Notes under the pieces: generated by a model
What the model saw: only the letters and a program-made list of their open reading frames with translations
Database searches by the model: none
Told to the model about the DNA's origin: nothing
Shown: positions 16,846 through 25,752 of the stretch, piece after piece
Numbering within the stretch: the first letter of the stretch is position 1
How the letters are laid out: each line of letters begins with the position of its first letter
Made by a program: the position numbers and the translations under genes
Assembly: GCF_010894435.1 (NCBI RefSeq)
Contig: NZ_JAAIXZ010000005.1
Coordinates: 434,001-498,000 of the forward strand
Length of the DNA stretch: 64,000 nucleotides
Reading direction: 5' to 3'
From: Pyxidicoccus trucidator
GTDB lineage: Bacteria > Myxococcota > Myxococcia > Myxococcales > Myxococcaceae

Positions 16846-18345
16846 ATGGAACTGGGAATCGTCGGCACCGGCACCATGGGCCGGGGCATCGCGCAGCTGG
16901 CGGCGCAGGCTGGCATCTCCGTGCGTCTGCTGGACTCGCGCCTCAACGCCGCCGAGGAAGCACGCACCGGCGTGGGCGCGACGCTGGACTCGCTCGCGGC
17001 CAAGGGCCGTCTGTCCGCCGAGGAGGCGCGCGCGGCGACGGCCCGGCTCCAGCCCATCCAGAGCGAGGCCGGGCTCGCCGGCTGTCACGTGGTGGTGGAG
17101 GCCATCGTCGAGGACCTCCGGGCGAAGCAGGAGCTGTTCACCCGACTGGAGCCCATCGTCGGCCCCGGGTGCCTGCTGGCGACCAACACCTCGTCGCTGT
17201 CCGTGACGGCCATCGCCGCCGCGTGCGAGCGGCCCGGGCGCGTGGGCGGGTTCCACTTCTTCAATCCGGTGCCGTTGATGAAGGTGGTGGAGGTCATCGA
17301 GGGCGCGCGCACCGAGCCCTGGGTCGGCGAGGCGCTGGTCTCCCTCGCGCATCGCCTCGGCCACCGGCCGGTCCGCGCTTCGGACACGCCCGGCTTCATC
17401 GTCAACCACGCCGGCCGGGGCTTCGGCACGGAGGCGCTGCGCATCCTCCAGGACGGCATCGCTTCCTTCGACGAGGTTGACCGCATCCTCCGCGACGCGG
17501 CCGGGTTTCGGATGGGGCCCTTCGAGCTGCTGGACCTGACGGGGCTGGACGTCTCGCACCCGGTGATGGAGTCGGTCTACGAGCAGTTCTACCAGGAGCC
17601 CCGCTTCCGCCCGTCGTACGTGCTGCGTCGGCGGCTGGCGGCGGGGCTGCTCGGCCGGAAGACGGGACGCGGCTTCTACGTGCATGAGGGCGGCAAGCAG
17701 CAGCCCGTTCCGGCACCGCCGGTGCCGCAAGGCGAGCGTCGCCCGGTGTGGGTGGGTGCGGAGGAGGCGGGGTGGACCGAAGCGCTTCGCAATGTGGTGG
17801 GCGCGGCGGGCTTGCCCCTCGACAGCGGGGCGCGTCCCGGTCCGGAGTCCCTGTGTCTGGTGGCTCCATTGGGGCATGACGCGACCACCACCGCGCTGGC
17901 CCTGGAGTTGGACGCCGAGCGCACGGTGGCGGTGGACCTGCTGCTCGGCCCGGAGCGCCGCCGCACGGTGATGACGACGCCGGTGACGCGGCCCGCGTTC
18001 CTGGACTCGGCCTGGGCGCTGCTCGCTGCTGATGGCACGGCGGTGTCGCGCATCCACGACAGTCCGGGCTTCGTCTCCCAGCGCGTGCTCGCCACCATCG
18101 TCAACATCGCCTGCGACCTCGCGCAGCAGCGCATCGCCAGCCCGGAGGACATCGACGCGGCGGTGACGCTCGGCCTCGGCTACCCCCGGGGCCCGCTGGC
18201 CTGGGGCGACGCGCTGGGGCCCCGACGGCTGCTGAAGGTGTTGGAGGCGCTGCATGCCGCCACGGGTGACGCGCGCTACCGCACCAGTCCATGGCTGTCC
18301 CGCCGGGCGCGGCTCGGCGTCTCGCTCCTCACTCCGGAGGGATGA
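16846..18345 (+). CDS. 3-hydroxyacyl-CoA dehydrogenase, PaaH-like (two C-terminal domains)
   Basis: A 499-residue NAD-dependent enzyme oxidising a 3-hydroxyacyl-CoA to the 3-oxoacyl-CoA. The start MELGIVGTG is chosen since it opens directly on the Rossmann motif GTGTMGRGIAQLA. The catalytic region GGFHFFNPVPLMKVVEVI follows, then DTPGFIVN and the helical dimerisation domain (MGPFELLDLTGLDV). A second, shorter C-terminal domain repeats the pattern (DSPGFVSQRVLATIVN...GLGYPRGPLAWGD). This double-domain length is typical of the PaaH/3-hydroxyadipyl-CoA dehydrogenase branch rather than the roughly 280-residue butyryl enzymes. It is first in a rightward operon whose promoter region carries the IclR-type operator. 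Confidence 0.92.
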   Translation: MELGIVGTGTMGRGIAQLAAQAGISVRLLDSRLNAAEEARTGVGATLDSLAAKGRLSAEEARAATARLQPIQSEAGLAGCHVVVEAIVEDLRAKQELFTRLEPIVGPGCLLATNTSSLSVTAIAAACERPGRVGGFHFFNPVPLMKVVEVIEGARTEPWVGEALVSLAHRLGHRPVRASDTPGFIVNHAGRGFGTEALRILQDGIASFDEVDRILRDAAGFRMGPFELLDLTGLDVSHPVMESVYEQFYQEPRFRPSYVLRRRLAAGLLGRKTGRGFYVHEGGKQQPVPAPPVPQGERRPVWVGAEEAGWTEALRNVVGAAGLPLDSGARPGPESLCLVAPLGHDATTTALALELDAERTVAVDLLLGPERRRTVMTTPVTRPAFLDSAWALLAADGTAVSRIHDSPGFVSQRVLATIVNIACDLAQQRIASPEDIDAAVTLGLGYPRGPLAWGDALGPRRLLKVLEALHAATGDARYRTSPWLSRRARLGVSLLTPEG

Positions 18346-18350
18346 ATCCC

Positions 18351-19556
18351 ATGAGCCCCATGAGTGCCTACATCTACGATGGCCTGCGGACGCCGTTCGG
18401 CCGCCACGCCGGCACGCTGGCGCCGGTGCGCCCCGATGACCTGCTGGCCGGCGTCATCCGCGCGGTGCTCGCGCGCGGCCCCTTCGAGCCCCACGAGGTC
18501 GAGGACGTCGTCATCGGCTGCACGAACCAGGCGGGCGAGGACAGCCGCAACGTCGCGCGGCACGCGGCGCTGCTCGCCGGACTGCCCATCGAAGTCGCGG
18601 GGCTGACCGTCAACCGCCTGTGCGGCAGCGGGCTGGCGGCGGTGCTCGACGCGGCGCGCGCCGCCATGACGGGGCAGGGGGAGCTGTTCATCGCCGGTGG
18701 GGTGGAGAGCATGAGCCGTGCGCCCTTCGCCATGGCCAAGGGCGAGTCCGCCTTCAGCCGCGACGCGCGTATCTACGACACGACGATGGGCGCGCGCTTT
18801 CCCAACCCTCGCCTCATCGCGGGCTTCGGCGACGACACGATGCCGCAGACGGCGGACAACGTCGCGAAGGACCTGGGCATCGGCCGCGAGCCGAGCGACC
18901 GCTTCGCCCTGGCCTCGCAGCGGAAGTACGCGGCGGCCCTGGCCTCCGGCTTCTACACGGGGGAGTTGGTGCCCGTGGAGCTTCCGGGCCGGAAGGGCAC
19001 TGTCATCCGCGTGGAGGTGGACGAGCACCCACGTCCGGAGACCACGCTCGGCAAGCTGGCCGCGCTGCAGCCGCTGGCAGCGGACGGCGTCGTCACCGCG
19101 GGCAGCGCGTCGGGCATCAACGACGGGGCGGCGGCCCTGCTGGTGGGCACGCTGGGCGTGGGCGAGCGGGCCGGGTGCAAGCCGCTGGCGCGCATCGTCT
19201 CGGCCGCCGTCGCGGGAGTGCCGCCGCGCACCATGGGCCTGGGCCCCGTCCCCGCCGCGCGCAAGGCGCTGGAGCGGGCCAGGCTGACGCTCGCGGACCT
19301 GGACGTCATCGAAATCAACGAGGCCTTCGCCGTGCAGGTGCTGGGCTGCCTCAAGCTGCTCGAATTGAGCGAGGACGACAGCCGCGTGAACCCGAACGGG
19401 GGCGCCATCGCCCTCGGTCATCCGCTGGGCGCGTCGGGTGCGCGCCTGGCGCTGACGGCCGCGCGCCAGCTCCAGGTGGGTGGAGGCCGCTACGCGCTCG
19501 TCAGCATGTGCATCGGTGTGGGGCAGGGCATCGCCGCCATCCTGGAGAGGGCCTGA
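18351..19556 (+). CDS. Thiolase (acetyl-CoA acyltransferase, beta-ketoadipyl-CoA type)
   Basis: A 401-residue thiolase that would cleave a 3-oxoacyl-CoA with CoA. The acyl-accepting Cys91 lies in [12 protein letters not shown]. Further motifs are INEAFAVQ, the [16 protein letters not shown] block with the catalytic His, and the second Cys in SMCIGVGQG. The ATG at 18351 is preferred because GGAGG lies 10 bases upstream; an ATG at 18342 would overlap the preceding stop but sits too close to that site. The VNRLCGSG and [11 protein letters not shown] wording resembles PaaJ/PcaF-type thiolases. It is translationally near-coupled to the dehydrogenase upstream and five bases from the next gene. Confidence 0.93.
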   Translation: MSPMSAYIYDGLRTPFGRHAGTLAPVRPDDLLAGVIRAVLARGPFEPHEVEDVVIGCTNQAGEDSRNVARHAALLAGLPIEVAGLTVNRLCGSGLAAVLDAARAAMTGQGELFIAGGVESMSRAPFAMAKGESAFSRDARIYDTTMGARFPNPRLIAGFGDDTMPQTADNVAKDLGIGREPSDRFALASQRKYAAALASGFYTGELVPVELPGRKGTVIRVEVDEHPRPETTLGKLAALQPLAADGVVTAGSASGINDGAAALLVGTLGVGERAGCKPLARIVSAAVAGVPPRTMGLGPVPAARKALERARLTLADLDVIEINEAFAVQVLGCLKLLELSEDDSRVNPNGGAIALGHPLGASGARLALTAARQLQVGGGRYALVSMCIGVGQGIAAILERA

Positions 19557-19561
19557 ACACC

Positions 19562-20743
19562 ATGAGCCAGCGCGCCACGTTCCATTGGGAAGACCCGTTC
19601 CTCCTCGAAGAGGAGCTGAAGGAGGAGGAGCGGCTGCTCCGCGACACCGCTCGCAACTACTGCCAGCGGCAGCTTTTGCCGCGCGTCCTCGAGGCCAACC
19701 GCCACGAGGTGTTCCACCGCGAAATCATGAATGAGCTGGGCAGCCTCGGCCTGCTCGGCTCCACGCTGCCGCCCGAGTACGGAGGGGCCGGCGCGTCATA
19801 CGTGTCCTATGGCCTGCTCGCGCGCGAGGTGGAGCGCGTGGACTCCGGCTACCGCTCCGCGATGAGCGTGCAGTCGTCGCTCGTCATGTACCCCATCCAC
19901 GCGTACGGCTCGGAGGCGCAGCGGCGCAAGTATCTGCCAGGGCTGGCGAAGGGGGAACTCGTCGGCTGCTTCGGGCTGACCGAGCCCGACGCCGGCTCCG
20001 ACCCTGGCGCCATGCGCAGCCGTGCCCGGAAGGCGCCGGGCGGCTACCGCCTCTCCGGCACCAAGCAGTGGATTACCAACTCGCCCATCGCGGACGTCTT
20101 CGTCGTCTGGGCGAAGGACGAGAGCGACGAGATTCGCGGCTTCGTGCTGGAGAAGGGCATGAAGGGGCTCACCGCGCCGAAGATTGAAGGCAAGTTCTCG
20201 CTGCGCGCCTCGTCGACGGGCGGCATCGTCATGGACGACGTGTTCGTCCCCGAGGAGAACCTGTTCGCCGGGGTGAAGGGCCTGAAGGGGCCGTTCGGGT
20301 GCCTGAACAACGCGCGCTACGGCATCTCCTGGGGCTCCATGGGCGCGGCGGAGTTCTGCTGGCACACGGCGCGCGCGTACTCGCTGGAGCGCCAGGTGTT
20401 TGGCCGGCCGCTGGCCGCCAACCAGCTCATCCAGAAGAAGCTGGCGGACATGCAGACGGAAATCACCCTGGGGCTGACGGCGGCGCTGCGCCTGGGGCGG
20501 ATGAAGGACGCGGAGAAGGCGGCGCCGGAGGCCATCTCCCTGCTCAAGCGCAACAACTGCGGCAAGGCGCTGGATATCGCACGCACCGCTCGCGACATGC
20601 TGGGCGGCAACGGAATCTCGGACGAGTACCACGTCATCCGGCACGTGATGAACCTGGAAGCGGTGAACACCTACGAGGGCACCCACGATGTCCACGCGCT
20701 CATTCTCGGGCGCGCACAGACGGGCATCCAGGCCTTCAGCTGA
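19562..20743 (+). CDS. gcdH: Glutaryl-CoA dehydrogenase-like acyl-CoA dehydrogenase
   Basis: A 393-residue FAD enzyme. It matches glutaryl-CoA dehydrogenases more closely than other acyl-CoA dehydrogenases: [17 protein letters not shown] at the N-terminus, the [13 protein letters not shown] segment holding the Arg that binds the distal carboxylate, [33 protein letters not shown] and the C-terminal [16 protein letters not shown] with catalytic base Glu372. Such enzymes dehydrogenate and decarboxylate glutaryl-CoA to crotonyl-CoA. It begins five bases after the thiolase stop. With the aldehyde and alcohol dehydrogenases downstream it suggests a dicarboxylate or omega-oxidised substrate, but no enoyl-CoA hydratase or CoA transferase is encoded nearby. 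Confidence 0.9.
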   Translation: MSQRATFHWEDPFLLEEELKEEERLLRDTARNYCQRQLLPRVLEANRHEVFHREIMNELGSLGLLGSTLPPEYGGAGASYVSYGLLAREVERVDSGYRSAMSVQSSLVMYPIHAYGSEAQRRKYLPGLAKGELVGCFGLTEPDAGSDPGAMRSRARKAPGGYRLSGTKQWITNSPIADVFVVWAKDESDEIRGFVLEKGMKGLTAPKIEGKFSLRASSTGGIVMDDVFVPEENLFAGVKGLKGPFGCLNNARYGISWGSMGAAEFCWHTARAYSLERQVFGRPLAANQLIQKKLADMQTEITLGLTAALRLGRMKDAEKAAPEAISLLKRNNCGKALDIARTARDMLGGNGISDEYHVIRHVMNLEAVNTYEGTHDVHALILGRAQTGIQAFS

Positions 20744-20758
20744 CCCTGGGAGACACCC

Positions 20759-22177
20759 ATGCAAGGCTTCGACAAGCTCTATATCAACGGTGAGTGGACC
20801 CCCTCGCGGGGCACGGGGCACTTCGACGTGCTCAGTGCCTCGACGGAGGAGGTGATGGGCCGCATCCCCGACGGCACCGAGGAGGACGTGGACCGCGCGG
20901 TAAAGGCGGCGCGCGCTGCCTTCGACGCGTGGTCCACCCGGCCCGCCGCCGAGCGCGCACAGGTGCTGGCGCGGCTCCAGCAGGGCCTGACGGCGCGGCA
21001 GGACGACCTGGCGCGCACGATTACGGGCGAGGTGGGCATGCCCCTCGCCCTGGCGAAGCCCATCCAGGTGGGCACGCCCATCACCGTGACGGGCACCTAC
21101 GTGCAGCTCCTCCAAGAGTACGCCTTCGAGGAGCAGGTGGGGAACTCACTGGTGGTGAGTGAGGCGGTGGGCGTCGTGGCCTGCATCACCCCCTGGAACT
21201 ACCCGCTGCATCAAATCATCGCCAAGGTGGCCCCGGCCCTGGCCGCGGGCTGCACCGTCGTCCTCAAGCCCAGCGAAGTGGCTCCGCTCAACGCCTTCAT
21301 CCTCGCGGAAGTCGTGCACGAGGCCGGTGTCCCGGCGGGAGTCTTCAACCTCGTGTCTGGGACGGGCGTTGTCGTGGGCGAGGCGCTGGTCCGCCACCCC
21401 GAGGTGGACATGGTGTCCTTCACCGGCTCGACGCGCGCCGGGCGGCGGGTGTCGGAGTTGGCCTCCGCCACCATCAAGCGCGTGGCGCTGGAGCTGGGCG
21501 GCAAGTCGGCGGCCATCGTCCTGGACGACGCGAACCTCAAGACGACCGTGAAGCGGGTGGTCAGCAACTGCTTCCTCAACTCCGGGCAGACGTGCTCGGC
21601 GCACACGCGCCTGCTCGTCCCGCGCTCCCTGCATGAAGAGGCGGCGCGGCTCGCGGCCGAGGCGGCTGCTGGCTTCACCGTGGGAGACCCGTTCAAGGGC
21701 GAGGCGAAGCTCGGCCCCCTCACCTCCGAGGCACAGCGCGCGCGCGTGCGCGAGTACATCCAGCAGGGCCTCCGTGAGGGGGCCACGCTCGTCGCAGGAG
21801 GGCCCGAGCAGCCCGAGGGGCTCCCGAAGGGCTACTACGTGAAGCCCACGGTCTTCGCTGGCGTCACGCCGGAGATGACCATCGCCCAGGAGGAGATCTT
21901 CGGGCCCGTGCTCGTCATCATGCCGTACGAGGACGAGGACGACGCCATCCGCATCGCCAACAGCACCATCTACGGCCTGTCGGGCGCTGTCTGGTCCGGC
22001 GATGTCGAGCGGGCGAAGCGTGTGGCCCGCCGGATGCGCACCGGCCAGGTGGACATCAACGGCGGTCGCTTCAACCCGCTGGCGCCCTTCGGTGGCTACC
22101 GGCAGTCCGGCCATGGTCGCGAGTTCGGCCGGCACGGGCTGGAGGAGTTCCTGGAGCACAAGGCGATGCAGCTCTGA
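20759..22177 (+). CDS. NAD(P)-dependent aldehyde dehydrogenase
   Basis: A 472-residue member of the aldehyde dehydrogenase superfamily. Catalytic features are all present: the Asn in TPWNYPLHQ, the cofactor Lys in [22 protein letters not shown] for nucleotide binding, general base Glu245 in LELGGKSA, nucleophile Cys279 in NSGQTCSA, and EEIFGPVL. The length and motifs fit a general aldehyde, semialdehyde or betaine-aldehyde-like enzyme; the exact substrate is not readable. It lies 15 bases after the glutaryl-CoA-type dehydrogenase in the same operon, where it would oxidise an aldehyde made by the alcohol dehydrogenase downstream to the acid before CoA activation. Confidence 0.93.
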   Translation: MQGFDKLYINGEWTPSRGTGHFDVLSASTEEVMGRIPDGTEEDVDRAVKAARAAFDAWSTRPAAERAQVLARLQQGLTARQDDLARTITGEVGMPLALAKPIQVGTPITVTGTYVQLLQEYAFEEQVGNSLVVSEAVGVVACITPWNYPLHQIIAKVAPALAAGCTVVLKPSEVAPLNAFILAEVVHEAGVPAGVFNLVSGTGVVVGEALVRHPEVDMVSFTGSTRAGRRVSELASATIKRVALELGGKSAAIVLDDANLKTTVKRVVSNCFLNSGQTCSAHTRLLVPRSLHEEAARLAAEAAAGFTVGDPFKGEAKLGPLTSEAQRARVREYIQQGLREGATLVAGGPEQPEGLPKGYYVKPTVFAGVTPEMTIAQEEIFGPVLVIMPYEDEDDAIRIANSTIYGLSGAVWSGDVERAKRVARRMRTGQVDINGGRFNPLAPFGGYRQSGHGREFGRHGLEEFLEHKAMQL

Positions 22178-22246
22178 ATCCCGTTTCCGGAAGTCCGCTG
22201 ACCTCTTCGCTGTCCCCGTTCCCCACCGCATCTGGAGCAAGCCACC

Positions 22247-23341
22247 ATGAAGGCTGCCGTGTGTTTCGAGAAGGACAAGCTGACCATTGACGACATCCGC
22301 TTCGACCCGCCGCAGGCGCAGGAGGTGCTCGTCCGGATGGTGGCGTGTGGCGTCTGTCACACGGACCTGTCGGTGCTGAACGGCACCGTGAAGATGAAGC
22401 TCCCGTGTGTGCTGGGCCACGAGGGGGCGGGCATCGTCGAGGAGGTGGGCGCGGGCGTCACCCACCTGAAGAAGGGCGACAAGGTCGTCCTCTCGTGGGT
22501 GGCGCAGTGTGGCGAGTGCTACTACTGCCGCATCCAGCGCCCGAACCTGTGTCTGCTCGGTGAGAAGATCAACGCCAGCAACCGGATGCCGGACGGGAGC
22601 ACCCGGCTGCGCAAGGGGGAGCAGGACCTGAACGTCTTCTCCGCGCTGGGGGCCCTGTCCGAGTACGCCGTCGTCCACTCACGCGCGGCGGTACGGCTGC
22701 CCGAGGAGGCTCCGCTGGACAAGGCCGCGCTGATTGGCTGCGCGGTGGCGACGGGCGTGGGGGCGGTGTTCAACACGGCCGAGATGCCGCAAGGGCAGAC
22801 GGTGGCGGTGTTCGGCGCCGGTGGCGTGGGGCTCAACATCATCCAGGGCGCGGCGATTGCGAAGGCGGAGCGCATCATCGCGGTGGACGTGCACCCGCAG
22901 AAGCTGGAGCTGGCGAAGGTCTTCGGGGCGACGGACGTGGTGGACGCGAAGGCCGGAGACCCGGTCGCCGCCATCCGCGAGCTGACCCACGGCCGTGGCG
23001 CGGACTACGCGTACGAGGCCGTGGGCCGCAAGGAGACCATCGAGCAGGCGTACCTGTGCACGCGCAAGGCGGGCACCTGTGTCGTCGTCGGCGTGGGGAG
23101 CGTGAAGGAGCAGATCAGCCTGAACGTCTTCGTGCTGCCGCTGATGGAGAAGCGGCTGCTCGGCTCGTGGTTCGGCACGGCGGACGTGCACCGCGACATG
23201 CCGAAGCTGGTCGACCTGTACACGCAGGGGAAGCTCAAGCTGGATGAGCTGGTGACGAAGACGTACCAGCTCGACCAGCTCGACGCGGCCTTCGCCGACA
23301 TGCAGAGCGGGGTGAATGCCCGCGGCGTCGTCCTCTTCTGA
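22247..23341 (+). CDS. Zinc-dependent alcohol dehydrogenase (MDR family)
   Basis: A 364-residue medium-chain dehydrogenase. Catalytic zinc ligands lie in ACGVCHTD and the GHEGAG block. The four structural-zinc cysteines are in CGECYYCRIQRPNLC. The cofactor site GAGGVGLN with an acidic residue at the end of the second strand (IIAVDVHPQK) suggests NAD. It would interconvert an alcohol and an aldehyde, feeding the aldehyde dehydrogenase just upstream. It is the last gene of the operon, 69 bases from its neighbour, with no good match to a single named alcohol dehydrogenase subgroup. Confidence 0.92.
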   Translation: MKAAVCFEKDKLTIDDIRFDPPQAQEVLVRMVACGVCHTDLSVLNGTVKMKLPCVLGHEGAGIVEEVGAGVTHLKKGDKVVLSWVAQCGECYYCRIQRPNLCLLGEKINASNRMPDGSTRLRKGEQDLNVFSALGALSEYAVVHSRAAVRLPEEAPLDKAALIGCAVATGVGAVFNTAEMPQGQTVAVFGAGGVGLNIIQGAAIAKAERIIAVDVHPQKLELAKVFGATDVVDAKAGDPVAAIRELTHGRGADYAYEAVGRKETIEQAYLCTRKAGTCVVVGVGSVKEQISLNVFVLPLMEKRLLGSWFGTADVHRDMPKLVDLYTQGKLKLDELVTKTYQLDQLDAAFADMQSGVNARGVVLF

Positions 23342-23373
23342 CCCGACTCTCGCCAGCTCGAGGGCAGGCGCGC

Positions 23374-24456
23374 TCAGTATTCTTTCAGGAGCGCGCTGCC
23401 CATCGTGAGGCCGAGCCGCTTGAACAGCGCCGAGAGCTTCGCCTTTGGGATGAGCTTCTTGGCGGACGCCTCGACGCGGAGGAGCGAGAAGGCAAGCTGG
23501 TCGAGCGACGTGAAGGCCGGAGCGACAGTGCCTTCCTCGTGCGCGTAGCGGACGACCTCACCCGTGGTGACGTCGAGAAGAAACATCTCGCCGGACCCGT
23601 CGCTCGCGATGCCGACGTACTTGTCGTCGTTGGCTCCGTACAAATCCTCCTTCTTGCAGTCGAAGCCATAGCTGTCGAAGTCGAACGCAAGGGTCATCGA
23701 CGGCACCCCCCCGCCGGTCACCACGTCGTCGAGCGCGCGACCCGCGGGAACGGCGCGAACCTTCTCGCTGCCACTTTTCGACACGCGCGGCGCCTTCGGG
23801 AAGAAGCGCGCCGCGTCCGACGCGAAGTCGCCGCGCTCGATGTAGCCGGTGAGGGTGCTCGCCTCGACGTTCTCGCCCCATTCGGTGAGCGAGGTCACGC
23901 CCGTGTCGATAGGAGTGCCGTCCTTGGCGAAGTACGTCGTGTTCTTCAGCTTGCCCTTGACGAAGACCGCCGTCAGGCGATGGGGCCACGGCTTGGGAAC
24001 CTTGAAGACCTTGGGCAGAAGCGTGGTGCCGGCGTACTCGAACAGTGCACCGTTGGCGGGTCCGATGACCCATTCGACGGTGCCGTCAATCACGCCGTCA
24101 CGGAGCTCGACTCGCAGCGTGTCCGGGAAGTCGAAGCCGGCTCGGAAGCGCACCTCGACCAGTGCACCGTTCGCAAATGTTGCGAGCATCGTGTTGGTCG
24201 GCCCCTTCGGCAGGCCGAGCGCAGCCTGCATGGCCACACGCGGCGCGTGCTCGGACATCTGGTGGATGGCGAGCGACCATTTGATCTCCCCGTCGAGCTT
24301 GCCGTCCTTCCGGGTGGCATCGAGCAGCAGCATGCCCGACGGATGGATCCACAGGCGCTCGCGCGCGTCGTTGGGGCCACCGTCTCGCCAGAGGTTGGCG
24401 CTGGCATCGAAGGTGGCTTCGGGGGGGACGTCCTTGGGGCGTGGCTCCGTAGTCAT
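23374..24456 (-). CDS. Uncharacterised protein with MORN-like N-half and SUKH-like C-terminal block
   Basis: A 360-residue cytoplasmic protein with no signal peptide. The N-terminal two thirds show loosely repeated strand pairs built as DG(K/V)(L/I)DG(E/T)..W (KDGKLDGEIKW, DGVIDGTVEW, VKGKLKNTTYF), reminiscent of MORN/YwqK repeats. The C-terminal part has DDKYVGIASDGSGEMF, LLDVTTGEVV and YAHEEG, closely like the strand core of SMI1/KNR4 (SUKH) proteins, many of which are immunity proteins. Codon use is less GC-rich than in the flanking genes. No toxin gene is next to it, so an orphan immunity or binding role is only a guess. It is convergent with the alcohol dehydrogenase. Confidence 0.65.
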   Translation of the reverse strand: MTTEPRPKDVPPEATFDASANLWRDGGPNDARERLWIHPSGMLLLDATRKDGKLDGEIKWSLAIHQMSEHAPRVAMQAALGLPKGPTNTMLATFANGALVEVRFRAGFDFPDTLRVELRDGVIDGTVEWVIGPANGALFEYAGTTLLPKVFKVPKPWPHRLTAVFVKGKLKNTTYFAKDGTPIDTGVTSLTEWGENVEASTLTGYIERGDFASDAARFFPKAPRVSKSGSEKVRAVPAGRALDDVVTGGGVPSMTLAFDFDSYGFDCKKEDLYGANDDKYVGIASDGSGEMFLLDVTTGEVVRYAHEEGTVAPAFTSLDQLAFSLLRVEASAKKLIPKAKLSALFKRLGLTMGSALLKEY

Positions 24457-24531
24457 TGCGCCAGACGCTACGTGTTTGACCGCGCACTGCCCAGGGCGTT
24501 TTTCGCGGCTGCAGAGGGGCGCCGCTCGCTG

Positions 24532-25554
24532 CTACTTCTGGTGGATGCGAATGAAGTTGATCTTGTTGTTGGCGGCGCCAGGCGCGCTGCGCACGGTGAG
24601 GCGACCGTCCGACACCGCCACCACGCCTGAGCCATTGGTGAAGCCGTAGCCGGTCGGCACGCCGCTGAGCAGCACCGAGTCCTCCACCTGGATGCGGTAC
24701 GAGCCGTTCTTCGTGCTGGGGTCTCCCGCCATGAGGTCAATCGCGTAGACGCCGTTGGGCACGGCAATCTCCCAGACGCGGTCTCCACCCTGCTGCATGC
24801 GCGCGTGCCGCTGCGCGAGGATGTCGATGTCGTAGCCCGCGTCCACCATGTTGGCCGTGTTGTCCACGTTCCACCCATAGGAGAAGCCGTAGGCGCGGCT
24901 CCCATAGACCTGGCCGTAGTCGGTGAGCATTCCGTAGATCTCCACGGGAGAGGCCGAGGCGGGCTGGAAGTTGATGTCGACCCCGAACTTCCGCTTCACC
25001 TCCACGAAGGCCAGCTTGTTGTTCACCGCGAAGCTGTCGTTGCGGAGGGTCAGCCGGCCGTCATTCACATCGACGGTGCTCACCGACTCGACGAAGCGCT
25101 GCCCGTCGGTGGGCGTGCCCTTCAGCACGTGGCCGTAGTACTCGACGCTGAAGATGTAGTCGCTGTCGAAGAAGCCCGGGTCGCCAGCCACCAGCCGGAC
25201 CTCGTAGTAGCCGTTGGGGACGGCCAGCTCCCAGGTGAAGTTGCCGCCGTTCTGCGTGCGGATGACGGTGTCGTAGGCCTGGGATGGCGTGTTCGCGTCA
25301 TTCCGGTCGCGCGTGTTGGTCGTGTTGTCCGCGCTCCACCCGTACGTGTAGCCATTGCCCCGGCTCCCGAACACCTGTCCCGAGTCCACGACGAAGCCGG
25401 CAGGTACGGGCGCGTTGGCGGGCTGGAAGTTCACCCGCACCTCGAAGGGAACGAACGGAGAGAAGGGGACGGTCTGCGCCGCGGCCGGAGCGCCGAGCAG
25501 CGCCAGCCCGCCCAGCGCCGCCAGACGCAGCGTCTTCGTGAGGAGTGTCTTCAT
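24532..25554 (-). CDS. Secreted protein with two malectin-like repeats
   Basis: A 340-residue exported protein with a clear signal peptide (MKTLLTKTLRLAALGG...APAAAQ, cleavage near residue 26). The mature part is two similar domains of about 155 residues. Each opens with VNFQPA or INFQPA, continues with DSGQVFGSRGNGYTYGW or DYGQVYGSRAYGFSYGW, then WELAVPNGYYEV or WEIAVPNGVYAI and AGDP, and ends with a VNDGRLTLR or VSDGRLTVR strand. This is the malectin/carbohydrate-binding jelly-roll pattern seen in bacterial surface proteins. It has no catalytic motif, so sugar binding or matrix attachment is the likeliest role. It stands alone; a 200-base spacer separates it from the M20 gene upstream. Confidence 0.8.
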   Translation of the reverse strand: MKTLLTKTLRLAALGGLALLGAPAAAQTVPFSPFVPFEVRVNFQPANAPVPAGFVVDSGQVFGSRGNGYTYGWSADNTTNTRDRNDANTPSQAYDTVIRTQNGGNFTWELAVPNGYYEVRLVAGDPGFFDSDYIFSVEYYGHVLKGTPTDGQRFVESVSTVDVNDGRLTLRNDSFAVNNKLAFVEVKRKFGVDINFQPASASPVEIYGMLTDYGQVYGSRAYGFSYGWNVDNTANMVDAGYDIDILAQRHARMQQGGDRVWEIAVPNGVYAIDLMAGDPSTKNGSYRIQVEDSVLLSGVPTGYGFTNGSGVVAVSDGRLTVRSAPGAANNKINFIRIHQK

Positions 25555-25714
25555 GATGTGGACCTCGAGGGGTAGTGGACAGCGCCACGGCGGACCGCGT
25601 GCGCGGCCCACCGCTAACATGGTCCTCCCGCCTCGCCGCAAGCCACACATCCGCCAGGAACCAGGCGCGGGCGGCAGCACGAAAATCTGCCGCGAGGATG
25701 TAAGACTTTTGAAT

Positions 25715-25740
25715 AACCCACGTACTCTTGCAGGTGGGTT
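25715..25740 (-). terminator. Possible terminator downstream of the M20 gene
   Basis: A perfect 7-base inverted repeat, AACCCAC and GTGGGTT, with a 12-base loop lies 12 bases beyond the stop of the leftward M20 gene. The following transcript is A/U-richer than its surroundings but has no continuous U-run, so termination is uncertain. It could also be an operator for the malectin-like gene. Confidence 0.35.
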
Positions 25741-25752
25741 GCACCGCCGTGC

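Noticed and set aside
16846-22177. Phenylacetate (paa) degradation cluster
   Set aside because: Only the PaaH-like dehydrogenase and thiolase fit; the ring epoxidase, isomerase, hydrolase and CoA ligase genes are absent.
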